Below are positions 9,237 through 17,277 of a DNA stretch of 64,000 nucleotides, piece by piece. The notes beneath the pieces were generated by a model. The model made no database searches, was not told the origin of the DNA, and saw only the letters and a program-made list of their open reading frames with translations. Every line of letters begins with the position of its first letter. Position 1 is the stretch's first letter. The translations under genes and the position numbers were made by a program. The stretch is from the NCBI RefSeq assembly GCF_016055185.1, contig NZ_JAECVR010000003.1, positions 163,964 through 227,963 on the forward strand. The letters are read 5' to 3'. The DNA is from Paenactinomyces guangxiensis. Its GTDB lineage: Bacteria; Bacillota; Bacilli; Thermoactinomycetales; Thermoactinomycetaceae.

Positions 9237-9470
9237 ATGGCAAAGTATTATGGAAAATACGAAATGAATGAAACCCAAACTCCAAACGCGATGACCTGGC
9301 TGCAACTGGGTGATGAGGTCCACTTGGTAAACCGGGTGGGGAAAAAGATGGGCTTCACGGTGAAAAACACATACAAGTACAACAACAAAATTGTGTATGT
9401 CACAGATCGTTTTGGCATCGTCTATGCAGATGAATTAAGAAATGTTCCGGTCCCCTCTTTGCAAAATTAA
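9237..9470 (+). CDS. Small hypothetical protein (77 aa)
   Basis: A start with AAAGGGCG nine bases upstream and ordinary codon use support a real gene. The product is 77 residues, polar, with no membrane segment. The middle part (LGDEVHLVNRVGKKMGFTVK, then YVTDRFGIVYADELRN) suggests a small beta-rich SH3-like fold, but I do not recognise a family. The last bases of the gene belong to a 146-base repeat that recurs at 28142. Function unknown. Confidence 0.6.
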   Translation: MAKYYGKYEMNETQTPNAMTWLQLGDEVHLVNRVGKKMGFTVKNTYKYNNKIVYVTDRFGIVYADELRNVPVPSLQN

Positions 9471-9596
9471 TCTGCCGTCACATTCCGGGCTTTAAATAGT
9501 CTGATGATTCTTTTAAGTAGCTCAAAAATCCAACTGTGTATAATCACGAATAGCAGGGGATAATGAGATTTCCGTTACTCCCTGCTATTCTTTTAT
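9451..9596. repeat. Dispersed repeat, copy A (promoter-like -10 plus terminator hairpin)
   Basis: About 146 bases nearly identical to 28142-28287. Conserved are a TTTAAATAGTCT box, a perfect TATAAT (9539-9544), the sequence between, and a following hairpin. In this copy the first 20 bases form the 3' end of the 77-aa gene. The conservation covers more than a terminator would need. Confidence 0.75.
9548..9590 (+). terminator. Strong Rho-independent terminator
   Basis: GAATAGCAGGG pairs with CCCTGCTATTC, followed by TTTTATTTTT. It lies 78 bases after the 77-aa gene and only three bases after a TATAAT box, inside repeat copy A. Confidence 0.8.
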
Positions 9597-9598
9597 TT

Positions 9599-9811
9599 TT
9601 AGTTTGTGTCCCATATAGAGACCATTCGCTTTTCTTGACCTAAAGTGAATAAAGGAATGCGTTTCCCATACTTTTGGATCATAGTCTGATTATGCTCATC
9701 CGCCCCATCAATGTTACCGCTCAGGAAAACCGGCATTTCGGCATTGTTCTCAACCAGGATTTGAATTGCCTCATTTCGTGCTGCTTCTTTTAAAGCTGTC
9801 ATATCGCCCAA
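9599..9811 (-). pseudogene. Fragment resembling the end of an endonuclease/exonuclease/phosphatase-fold protein
   Basis: A 70-codon frame without a clear ribosome binding site. The frame stays open upstream of the first ATG and reads SDHLGDMTALKEAARNEA, then NAEMPVFLSGNID. This weakly resembles the pattern of EEP-fold hydrolases, where HxxH-like and PVxxxGDxN segments occur near the C-terminus. Here GDFN is GNID. The N-terminal half of such a protein is absent, so I treat it as a remnant. The region up to 9956 otherwise holds nothing clear. Confidence 0.35.
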
Positions 9812-9956
9812 ATGGTCACTTAAAAGGATGAAAATACAGAGCCCTGGGCACGTAAACTGTCTCCCAGATCCGTAATGCTCCTTTTCTTTTCATGTCATAG
9901 TGTTTTTTCTTTTCTCTACACAGCTATTGTAGATATTTGATGAAATCATAACGTTT

Positions 9957-10592
9957 CTAAATTAAATTTTTTTTAAAATGAGCTGGTACTCCAGCATATA
10001 ATGTATTCTTCGAGACATCCTCTTTAACAAAAGCTCCCCCTCCTATAACAGACCAAGCTCCAACTGTAATTTTTTCACGGATGGAGGCACCTATGCCAAG
10101 ATAAGCCCCTTCCTCAATTGTTACGTTACCAGCGATATTGACACCAGGGGAAACCGTAACATAATCTTTAATAATATTATCATGACTCACGTTTACACTC
10201 CGATTAATGATTACAAAATTTCCTATATAAACGTTTGTAGTTAAAATACTTCCTTCACATATTATACTCCCACTTCCTAAGTGATTACGTTTAGAGATAT
10301 AAACGGAGGGATGCACAATCGTGTTTGCCAGCTTAAAGCCAGCCTTTCTTGTTTTTTCAACAAAACGCTTTTTTAAAGCCGGACTACCAACTCCTGCACA
10401 AACAATTTCTACCTTATCTTGAAGGTGAATAATATCCTTAAGATCACCTAATACTGGAACATCATCTACTATTTTTCCTTTCATTTCGGATCTTTCATCG
10501 AGAAATCCGATCACCTCATATCCTAATTGCTCACAAAGATGATTTACTTCACGGGCATGTCCTCCACATCCCCAGATAACAATTGTTTTCAT
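9957..10592 (-). CDS. NeuD/PglD-type sugar O/N-acyltransferase
   Basis: 211 residues. An N-terminal Rossmann-like domain (VIWGCGGHAREVN) is followed by hexapeptide repeats forming a left-handed beta-helix (about 90-205), with DNIIKDYVTVSPGVNIAG and ITVGAWSVIGGG. NeuD/PglD proteins transfer acetyl groups from acetyl-CoA to amino groups of UDP- or dTDP-linked sugars. The ATG overlaps the stop of the DegT aminotransferase gene as ATGA, so the two are translationally coupled. Together they could make an N-acetylated amino sugar for the surface glycan built by the glycosyltransferases upstream. Confidence 0.88.
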   Translation of the reverse strand: MKTIVIWGCGGHAREVNHLCEQLGYEVIGFLDERSEMKGKIVDDVPVLGDLKDIIHLQDKVEIVCAGVGSPALKKRFVEKTRKAGFKLANTIVHPSVYISKRNHLGSGSIICEGSILTTNVYIGNFVIINRSVNVSHDNIIKDYVTVSPGVNIAGNVTIEEGAYLGIGASIREKITVGAWSVIGGGAFVKEDVSKNTLYAGVPAHFKKNLI

Positions 10593-11710
10593 CAATCGCA
10601 AATCCCCTCAATAACAAAAATTACGTGATTCAAATCCATTTCTTCCCATAATGGCAAACTAATGATCCGTTTCGACAGGTTCTCAGTAACGAATAAAGAA
10701 GTATGAGGACATGATTTAAATTGACTTTGTTGATGACAAGCCGGAGAAAAATATGTCCTCGCTTCAATTTTTTTATTAGCAAGCCGTTGAATAAAATCTA
10801 TATTACTCTGTCCTTCTGGGCATAATGCGGGCATAAATTGATAAGCTATTTTTCCATTAGTCTTTTGAACATGCCAACCTTTTTCTAACAATTTTTTTTG
10901 GTTCAATTTCTCTAAATACCACTGATGAATTTTCATTCTAGTCTTTAATTTTTGAGGGAAGACTTTCAAAGTTGATAAAGCGATGGCTGCTGAGTATTCA
11001 GACATCTTTCCGTTCAGTCCCTGTAAAGTCGATTCTCTTTCAATGGAAAACCCGAAATTTGCAGCTTGACGTATCTTTCGGATTAACTTTATATTTGCGC
11101 TATATAGTAAACCACCTTCACCAATGCCAAAAGATTTAGTAGCATGAAAACTAAATACAACAATACCCGGAAAATTCTTCCCGAAATGTCCTTTTCCTTT
11201 GTCTCCCATAGTCCCAAAACTGGCAGCAGCATCAACAACAACGGGTATTCCTGATTCATGTATTTCCCGATAATATCTCAAATCCAAATTAGTTCCAAAA
11301 GTAGCATATGGAATCACAATCGCAATCTGATCGCCAAGCCTTTTTAAAAGATCACTAAGTAACTCTTTATTCATACACCAGTCATCTGAGTAAATATCTA
11401 TAAAATAAGGTTCTAATCCACACCACATCGCTGCCAGAGGTGTAGCAGCAAAGGTAAAACTAGGCATTAAAGCATATTTTCCTTTAGAACGCTTACACTT
11501 AGAAATTGCCAGCATTAAGCCGATCGTAGCATTATTAACGGTAGTTACAGCTCCGATATTATCGAAATATTCATTAAGAACCCGACTTTCGAAACGGGTA
11601 TTTATAGGACCATAGTTACTGTATATTCTGGATTCCTCAATTTCGGAGAAATACTGTGAAAATTCCTCTCGTTTAACTAGATTCGGGCGTAAAAAAGGTA
11701 TTTTTGTCAA
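10592..11710 (-). CDS. DegT/DnrJ/EryC1/StrS family PLP-dependent sugar aminotransferase
   Basis: 372 residues. PLP lysine lies in FSFHATKSFGIGEGG (about residue 196); VVDAAASFG carries the aspartate that contacts the pyridine nitrogen. The family transfers an amino group from glutamate to nucleotide keto-sugars. The start is TTG with AAAGGAGG twelve bases upstream, which is long but the only good site. It overlaps NeuD by four bases. No nucleotide-sugar dehydratase is in the window, so the keto-sugar must come from elsewhere. Confidence 0.88.
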   Translation of the reverse strand: MTKIPFLRPNLVKREEFSQYFSEIEESRIYSNYGPINTRFESRVLNEYFDNIGAVTTVNNATIGLMLAISKCKRSKGKYALMPSFTFAATPLAAMWCGLEPYFIDIYSDDWCMNKELLSDLLKRLGDQIAIVIPYATFGTNLDLRYYREIHESGIPVVVDAAASFGTMGDKGKGHFGKNFPGIVVFSFHATKSFGIGEGGLLYSANIKLIRKIRQAANFGFSIERESTLQGLNGKMSEYSAAIALSTLKVFPQKLKTRMKIHQWYLEKLNQKKLLEKGWHVQKTNGKIAYQFMPALCPEGQSNIDFIQRLANKKIEARTYFSPACHQQSQFKSCPHTSLFVTENLSKRIISLPLWEEMDLNHVIFVIEGICD

Positions 11711-11750
11711 AAGAATTTGATACCTCCTTTCAACATAGAAAATGCATTGT

Positions 11751-12644
11751 TCAAATCGTCTTCAATATGAATTCGATTCGTTTTAAATCTTCGATCAGCT
11801 TATTTTTCTCGGATAGGGTTTGGGGGGCTGGAATCACCTGCTGGTAACGAGAGAGTGCAGCCTTATATAAATCTACAGTATGAAGGAAACCATCTTCCCT
11901 TGAATCGATAATTAAATCCAAAAATTCACGGATTGGTAAATAACCAGAACCGAGCGTACTGCTGTTTTGGTTTGGATGGATCCTAAAATAACTTAATGCT
12001 TCTGAGATATATACTGCTTTTCCTTTTGATAATAATGACAACCAAGAAGCTAAGTCATTGAGATGAGTATATTGTTTGTTTTTATATACTCCAAATTTTT
12101 CAGTAAGATCTCTTTTTCTAAATAATACAGTTGTGGGCTCACCAATTACATTCATACATTTAGTCAAAACGTAATTCCCCAGATGCTTACCATCCAGTAT
12201 TGTTGTTTCTTCAAATAACTTTTCGGTGCCGAGTATAGGGGGAATAAAGTTACCGTTTAAATCTATGGTTTGCCTGAAAGAAGAGACAAGAGCTATATCT
12301 TCGCTTTGTAAATAATATCTCATCATTTTTTCAATTTTTTCTCTATGAAAGACATCATCATCCATAAGATAATTGATATATTCTCCAGATGCTAAGTCAA
12401 AACACCTGTGCCAGTTTCCAAGAAATAGGTTTTTCTCATTTTTAAAATATTTGAGTTGAGGGTATTTAGCAAGATAAGGAACAAGCATTGCATAGACTCG
12501 ATTGTCTGTACTATCATCGCAAATGATAACTTCTATATTCGAATATGTTTGTCTTAAAGCACTGGTTAATGCTATTTCTAAATAATGTGGTCTATTATAT
12601 GCTGGTATGAGTATACTGACCAAAGGAAGGTTATTCTTTACCAT
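11751..12644 (-). CDS. Family 2 glycosyltransferase
   Basis: 297 residues. GT-A fold: LVSILIPAYNRPHYLEIAL at the N-terminus, SNIEVIICDDSTDN for nucleotide binding, and YLMDDDVFHREK as the DxD metal site. It probably adds a sugar to a surface glycan from a nucleotide donor in the cytosol. Two ATGs lie six bases apart (12650 and 12644); AAGGGGAG is too close to the first and well spaced for the second. It lies between a CgeB-like gene and the DegT aminotransferase, in the same orientation. Confidence 0.88.
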   Translation of the reverse strand: MVKNNLPLVSILIPAYNRPHYLEIALTSALRQTYSNIEVIICDDSTDNRVYAMLVPYLAKYPQLKYFKNEKNLFLGNWHRCFDLASGEYINYLMDDDVFHREKIEKMMRYYLQSEDIALVSSFRQTIDLNGNFIPPILGTEKLFEETTILDGKHLGNYVLTKCMNVIGEPTTVLFRKRDLTEKFGVYKNKQYTHLNDLASWLSLLSKGKAVYISEALSYFRIHPNQNSSTLGSGYLPIREFLDLIIDSREDGFLHTVDLYKAALSRYQQVIPAPQTLSEKNKLIEDLKRIEFILKTI

Positions 12645-12706
12645 TACCATACTCCCCTTAATTATACTTTTTGAGTTAATCAGATTTTTCGGATCCGTCT
12701 CCTTTG

Positions 12707-13756
12707 TTATCCGAAGATTGTTTTTAACATTTTTAGTACTCTTTTTTGGAAAGTATGTTCACGCATAGTTTTTTGAAAACCCCTCAAGGCCATTTCATAT
12801 CTTTCATCCTCATGCTGTAAATAATAGTGGATTTTTTCGATTAATTCATTGGGTGAAGTATAAGTAACAATCTCATATCCCGGAGTATAACAGCTGCTTA
12901 AATCCTGACGGACATCAGTTAATTGAAATGCTCCGCAAGCTGAAATCTCAAATGTTCGAGGATTAATGGAATAGGCATTTAAATTTCTGGTGTTCTTTTT
13001 AAATAGAGTCTTGTCATCATGAGAACGATGAAGATTGATAACGATATTAGCACCGTTGAAAAAATTTGCCACTGTGGTAGATGGTATACCTGTGGGAACA
13101 ATTTTGTTTGACAGCAGAGAATAATGTGAGAGTTTATTCCATAAAGGACCTATAATGATAATGTTCATATTTGACAAATATTTTGCTATACTGTTGAAAA
13201 AGGAAATTCGATTATTCCATGCAGTTCCTATAAAACAAATATCTCTTGCGTAGGCCATATCTACATAGTTTGGATAAAAAATATTTGTATTTGCGGCAAA
13301 TGGAAGATAATGAACTTGTTTACACCCCAACATCTTATACAAAGAAACACAACTTAGTTCATTGGTAAATACAAAATCATAATATTGGGCAAACTGTGTT
13401 GTTACATCCGTATAATAAGGATCATCCGTAAACCATACTGCCGTTTTGATTCCCATTTTTCGAATGGCTTGAATTTGTTGGTAAGGGGTCTGATCACCCA
13501 GTAAAACCAAGACAAGATCTGGTTGTGTCTGGACAGCTAGATTTATAATGTCTGCATCAGGAGTTACTGTGATAACCTCACGTACCAATCCCTTAAGACC
13601 TTCAACAATTCCTTGATTAATTATCGGATAAGGACCTCCAAGAGGACCTCCGATAAAAAGTAACTTAATGTCCCAAAAAGCTGTTTCATTTTGAATTAGG
13701 TGCTGTACCGATTCTTGACATCTTTTAATATGAAGATTACGTTTCCAAGAACCCAT
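12707..13756 (-). CDS. CgeB-like glycosyltransferase (spore maturation type), copy 1
   Basis: 349 residues. The pattern IKTAVWFTDDPYYTD, ICFIGTAWNNR, the GT-B C-terminal INPRTFEISACGAFQLTD and the final GFQKTMREHTFQKR match the CgeB/YkvP glycosyl transferase-like group (Glyco_trans_1_2). In Bacillus subtilis cgeB is a SigK-dependent gene affecting the outermost spore layer; a role here in decorating the spore or cell surface is inference. It is a clear paralogue of the gene at 16060, with the same motifs in the same order. AAAGGCGTGA precedes the ATG. Confidence 0.85.
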   Translation of the reverse strand: MGSWKRNLHIKRCQESVQHLIQNETAFWDIKLLFIGGPLGGPYPIINQGIVEGLKGLVREVITVTPDADIINLAVQTQPDLVLVLLGDQTPYQQIQAIRKMGIKTAVWFTDDPYYTDVTTQFAQYYDFVFTNELSCVSLYKMLGCKQVHYLPFAANTNIFYPNYVDMAYARDICFIGTAWNNRISFFNSIAKYLSNMNIIIIGPLWNKLSHYSLLSNKIVPTGIPSTTVANFFNGANIVINLHRSHDDKTLFKKNTRNLNAYSINPRTFEISACGAFQLTDVRQDLSSCYTPGYEIVTYTSPNELIEKIHYYLQHEDERYEMALRGFQKTMREHTFQKRVLKMLKTIFG

Positions 13757-13798
13757 TTAGTATCACGCCTTTTTAGGAAATAAGATTTAGTAACAGGA

Positions 13799-14464
13799 TT
13801 AAGAGGAATAATGTTGGATAAAAATCTTTTGAACAGCCCTATAATCCGATAAGTTAAAGGTTTGGTTGTGATGTAGGTGGTAATGAAAACACCAGGGTTT
13901 GCGCTGATTTGCAACACCGACGAGGTAACGCCGTCTCGTAAATTCCCTCGATTGTGAAATATCATAGAAGTGATAACCTTTAAATAAATCCGACCTCCAT
14001 GGAATATCATATTGTGTCGCCATTAAGAACCCATCAACGGCTTGTACTGGTTCAAAGAGACCATGAACTTCACCAAAATTCTGTAAAGTTCTAATCCCAT
14101 TAGGGAGTCCGATTACCTTTCCAACTAACCCTGTACCTTGCCACCAGATGCCATTTGAAGGAAGATTTTTACATCCAGCTAGACCTAGCAGACCTAAAGA
14201 AGGATTAGATTGAAATATGGTCAAAATATCTTGAAGAAAATTTTGGTTTACAATATAGGTATCTTGATGAAGATAAACTTTGTATTTTGCATCATTTTTT
14301 AAAGCCAGGTTATAACCTTCAAAAATACTTTGTATTCCATGAATTGGGAACAATTCAACTTGATAACCGCTTGGAACAATCAAATTCCGTATATACTTGA
14401 GACAACTGGAGTATAGTATGTCATTATTTACACAGGTGACAAACAAAAATTTTCGTTCATTCAT
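13799..14464 (-). CDS. Glyco_tranf_2_5-like glycosyltransferase, copy 1
   Basis: 221 residues, GT-A-like. KFLFVTCVNN at the start, AKYKVYLHQDTYIVNQNFL in the middle (HQD takes the place of DxD), then GCKNLPSNGIWW and a C-terminal GVANQRKPWCFHYH. This pattern is typical of the glycosyltransferase-like family 2 subgroup PF13712. A paralogue of equal length lies at 18536. It is the first gene of the five-gene minus-strand glycan operon; GGAGGAAG precedes the ATG. A CATAATTTA element at 14553-14561 upstream resembles a SigK/SigE -10 box, without a matching -35. Confidence 0.82.
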   Translation of the reverse strand: MNERKFLFVTCVNNDILYSSCLKYIRNLIVPSGYQVELFPIHGIQSIFEGYNLALKNDAKYKVYLHQDTYIVNQNFLQDILTIFQSNPSLGLLGLAGCKNLPSNGIWWQGTGLVGKVIGLPNGIRTLQNFGEVHGLFEPVQAVDGFLMATQYDIPWRSDLFKGYHFYDISQSREFTRRRYLVGVANQRKPWCFHYHLHHNQTFNLSDYRAVQKIFIQHYSS

Positions 14465-14726
14465 CTGTATTCTTCCTCCACTTCTCTCACCTTATATTTT
14501 TGTATTTTCCATACAACAAGAAAAATGATTGAAACTATACTGAAATGTTCAATAAATTATGCAAAGATAGGCTGTCCCTTTCTAAATAAACGTTGAAGTT
14601 ACTTATACTTCTTTTAGTCTAAGTTAAAGATATCTCTTTAAATAATATATAATTCAACTGATAAAATGGTAACGGTTGTTACCTATCCAGATAAGCCATA
14701 CAGATGATCTGTTATGTCAGACGTAA

Positions 14727-14764
14727 AAAACCTAGCATCCATTTTACTTTTTATGCTAGGTTTT
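14727..14764 (-). terminator. Rho-independent terminator of the methyltransferase gene
   Basis: CCTAGCAT/ATGCTAGG stem with a six-T run on the minus strand and TTTT on the plus strand, so it may act both ways. It lies just after the stop of the methyltransferase at 14773. The rest of 14465-14726 is AT-rich with only the weak SigK-like -10 noted for the next gene. Confidence 0.8.
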
Positions 14765-14772
14765 CAGTCTAA

Positions 14773-15471
14773 TTATAGTCCTGAAAAGGCGATGATTTGT
14801 CTAATCGTTAAATCATCTTCTTGATTGTTCGGGATTAAAATTCCTAATCCATTATTTGTTTTAACCCGATAAAAGCGGATGGGAAAATAGGTTTCTCGCA
14901 AAAAATCCTCAATAGCTGTTAATACACCATTTTTTTCACCACCCTCATAAGTAGCATTATTTAACCCTTGATTGGTGCCTCCTTGATCTGCAAGTTGAGA
15001 TTGACCCGCTTTTATTCCTTTGGTAGAGTATGGTTTGCGATAATGAGCCGGAATGGTGTCTGGTAGATAATACATATCCCTTCTGCCATACGGCCATTCA
15101 GTGTCGTGCAAGAAAACGATGGGGAACTTGCCCGTTTGTTTCGCTTTGTTTTCGATTATTTTTAATTCATGGTAAACCGTATACCAGTTATGATCACCAT
15201 CGATTAAAACAGCATCATAATGTTTGATTTGCGGCAAAGCGCAGAGACTTATTTGCCTCCATATTTGCAAGCGATTTCCGTAAATAGATTGAAATGAAGC
15301 TGTATCAAATTGCGGAAACGGATCAATGACAAATAATTTGGCATTTCTTTCACAGCAGCATTTCAATATCTTTACCGTATGTGCTCCCGAAGCTGCTCCA
15401 ATCTCTACGATAGATTGCACATTACGTTTCTTAAAAATCGGTTGTATAATCTTTTCCCAAAAACGGTGCAT
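14773..15471 (-). CDS. Class I SAM-dependent methyltransferase (Methyltransf_24-like)
   Basis: 232 residues. Motif I is VEIGAASGAHTV (about 22-33), a second acidic strand is LFVIDPFPQFD, and VLIDGDHNWYTVYHEL follows. The VIDGDH pattern is typical of small methyltransferases found in surface polysaccharide clusters. It probably methylates a sugar hydroxyl; the target is unknown. AAAGGAG precedes the ATG and a strong terminator follows the stop, so it is probably a single-gene unit between the two glycosyltransferase groups. Confidence 0.82.
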   Translation of the reverse strand: MHRFWEKIIQPIFKKRNVQSIVEIGAASGAHTVKILKCCCERNAKLFVIDPFPQFDTASFQSIYGNRLQIWRQISLCALPQIKHYDAVLIDGDHNWYTVYHELKIIENKAKQTGKFPIVFLHDTEWPYGRRDMYYLPDTIPAHYRKPYSTKGIKAGQSQLADQGGTNQGLNNATYEGGEKNGVLTAIEDFLRETYFPIRFYRVKTNNGLGILIPNNQEDDLTIRQIIAFSGL

Positions 15472-15548
15472 GTCTTGACCATCTCCTTTATTATATTTTT
15501 CATAAAGGTCTTTAAATTATCTCTCCTGTGTCATTCAGTCTATAAAAT

Positions 15549-15795
15549 GTGGCATGTGATTTAAAACAGGTTTTGAAATTAAAGGCTAAATCCTTGTCTT
15601 ATCAGGTACTGGTTGAATGGTTGCGTGATGTGGTAGTCTATCATTACGAGATAAGTTTTTTATCCTTTTTATTGTTGTGGAGACTTATAGCTTTCTACAA
15701 AAGAAGGCAGGTTTGGTGTGGGTTGGTGCTTTCATCTAACCACATTTAGGCGGATTTTTCTATTTAACTTTTAAAAGAGTTATGCAACAACCTCG
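15549..15795 (+). mobile_element. Right-end remnant of an insertion sequence related to the IS at 63680
   Basis: Read on the minus strand, 15725-15795 matches the terminus starting at 63680 (GAGGTTGTTG, then TAGAAAAATCCGCC, then TGTGGTT). Upstream of this terminus a frame from 15549 (ACDLKQVLKLKAKSLSYQVL and onward) looks like the C-terminal tail of a transposase. No 5' part of the element remains. This means one IS family has been active at both ends of the window. Confidence 0.65.
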
Positions 15796-15875
15796 AATAT
15801 GATAATGTATATGATTTAAGTAATCTGTTTGTGTAGTTCAAATAGCATTCACCCTGAAAATTTCTGTATTACAGG

Positions 15876-15914
15876 GTACACTGACGTAACAAACCCACTT
15901 GGACGTCAGTGTAC
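15876..15914. repeat. Perfect 12-bp inverted repeat with 15-base loop
   Basis: GTACACTGACGT (15876-15887) is the exact reverse complement of ACGTCAGTGTAC (15903-15914). No T-run follows on either strand, so it is not an ordinary terminator. It lies in a gene-free stretch next to an IS remnant. The remainder of 15472-16059 shows nothing else. Confidence 0.7.
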
Positions 15915-16059
15915 TGCGCCCCTAAATGTCAACACAACTAGGCTACTTTTTGTATAGATTGGTTTAATGCAAATATCGAACGGCATGCGATGAAGATTCA
16001 TAGTTTAAAGAAGATGTAGACGACTATTTTTCAAGGAGAAGGTGTTCATCTGACTAAGT

Positions 16060-17055
16060 TCAAGAAAAAACTTTTCTAATTAATTGTTTTATTCGTATTT
16101 CATAGGTATTTTCTTTCATTGTTCGTTGAAAACCTCTTAAAGCAATTTTCTTTCTTTCATTGTCATTACGCAAATAGTAATCAACTTTTTGAATAAATTC
16201 ATTAATCGATGTGAAAGATTCGATTTCTACACCGGGTGTATAAAATTCCGATAAATCTTGGCGTACATCGGTTAACTGAAATGCTCCACAGCTTGATATT
16301 TCAAAGGTTCGATTATTAATCGAAACAGCTTGAATATTCTCGCTGTTTCGATTATAGGAATCGTTATGGGAACGGTGCAGATTAACAACAATTTTTGCTC
16401 CATTGTAATAGCGGGCAGTTTCTTCAGGTTTCATCCATTTATTCAAACGAATCTTGTCTTTCAGGAGCATAAAGTTACGAAGGCGATCCCACCATATACC
16501 TGAGATAATCACACTTTTTTCAGATAGATAGCTTGCCAAAGCATCGATTAAATAGACTCGGTTCCAATATCCACTACCTATGAAACATATGTCCGACTGA
16601 TAAGAAAGATCCACATCTATTGGACGAAAAACACTGTGATCCGCAGCTAACGAAAGATGAAAAACTTTTTGGCATCCCAATCTTTGATAAAACGAAACGC
16701 ACCCCAGATCCTGTGTAAAAACATAGTCATATTGAGGGGCAACACTCCTTGTTATATCCGTATAATAAGGATCATCTGTAAACCATACAGCAGTTTTGCA
16801 TCCTAATCCTTTTATAATATTTATTTGATTGACAGGTCGGAAAACACCGCAAAATGCAAGTACAAGGTCAGGATGCAACCTTTTTAAAAGTTCTTCTAAG
16901 TTCTGATCAGGATGAATCATTGTAACTCTCTTAACAACTTTTTGCAGCGCATTAAAAATAGCTTGCTCGAGTGGTGTATAAGGTTCTCCCTTGATTCCTG
17001 AAGTCACAAAAAGAATATTTTTGTTCAATCTGGAAGATCTTTCGGTCAAACTCAT
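16060..17055 (-). CDS. CgeB-like glycosyltransferase, copy 2
   Basis: 331 residues, paralogue of the gene at 12707. It shares KTAVWFTDDPYYTDI, the ICFIGSGYWNR segment, NNRTFEISSCGAFQLTDVRQD and the final GFQRTMKENTYEIR. The N-terminal 20 residues differ in length. AAGGGTGATC precedes the ATG. It stands alone, transcribed away from the WbsX-like gene. The DPYYTD and FEISxCGAFQLTD motifs are intact, so both copies could be active with different acceptors. Confidence 0.85.
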   Translation of the reverse strand: MSLTERSSRLNKNILFVTSGIKGEPYTPLEQAIFNALQKVVKRVTMIHPDQNLEELLKRLHPDLVLAFCGVFRPVNQINIIKGLGCKTAVWFTDDPYYTDITRSVAPQYDYVFTQDLGCVSFYQRLGCQKVFHLSLAADHSVFRPIDVDLSYQSDICFIGSGYWNRVYLIDALASYLSEKSVIISGIWWDRLRNFMLLKDKIRLNKWMKPEETARYYNGAKIVVNLHRSHNDSYNRNSENIQAVSINNRTFEISSCGAFQLTDVRQDLSEFYTPGVEIESFTSINEFIQKVDYYLRNDNERKKIALRGFQRTMKENTYEIRIKQLIRKVFS

Positions 17056-17186
17056 CCTTGATCACCCTTTTTTGTCCATTATCATTGCAATAAAGATCTC
17101 ATTATGACCAAATCATGAATGTATATTTATTTCATTTTTTATAACTATTTATCAGTTTCAGATCATAAAAATACCCAAGGAAGGTT

Positions 17187-17210
17187 CTTTATTTTCAAAT
17201 AAAGCTTTTT
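17187..17210 (+). terminator. Terminator-like hairpin upstream of the WbsX-like gene
   Basis: CTTTATTT/AAATAAAG with a two-base loop is followed by CTTTTTTG. It lies in the leader region between two divergent genes, about 68 bases before the WbsX-like start. It could be an attenuator or the relic of a lost plus-strand gene. Confidence 0.35.
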
Positions 17211-17277
17211 TGTTCTGTGCTAACCACTTTGCAATTAAGTCTGTACCTAAATTACCTCTCTAGGAGTGTTTTCTATA

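Noticed and set aside
14553..14561. SigK promoter for the glycosyltransferase operon
   Set aside because: CATAATTTA fits the -10 element, but AC lies only 12 bases upstream instead of 16-17, so support is too weak for a feature.
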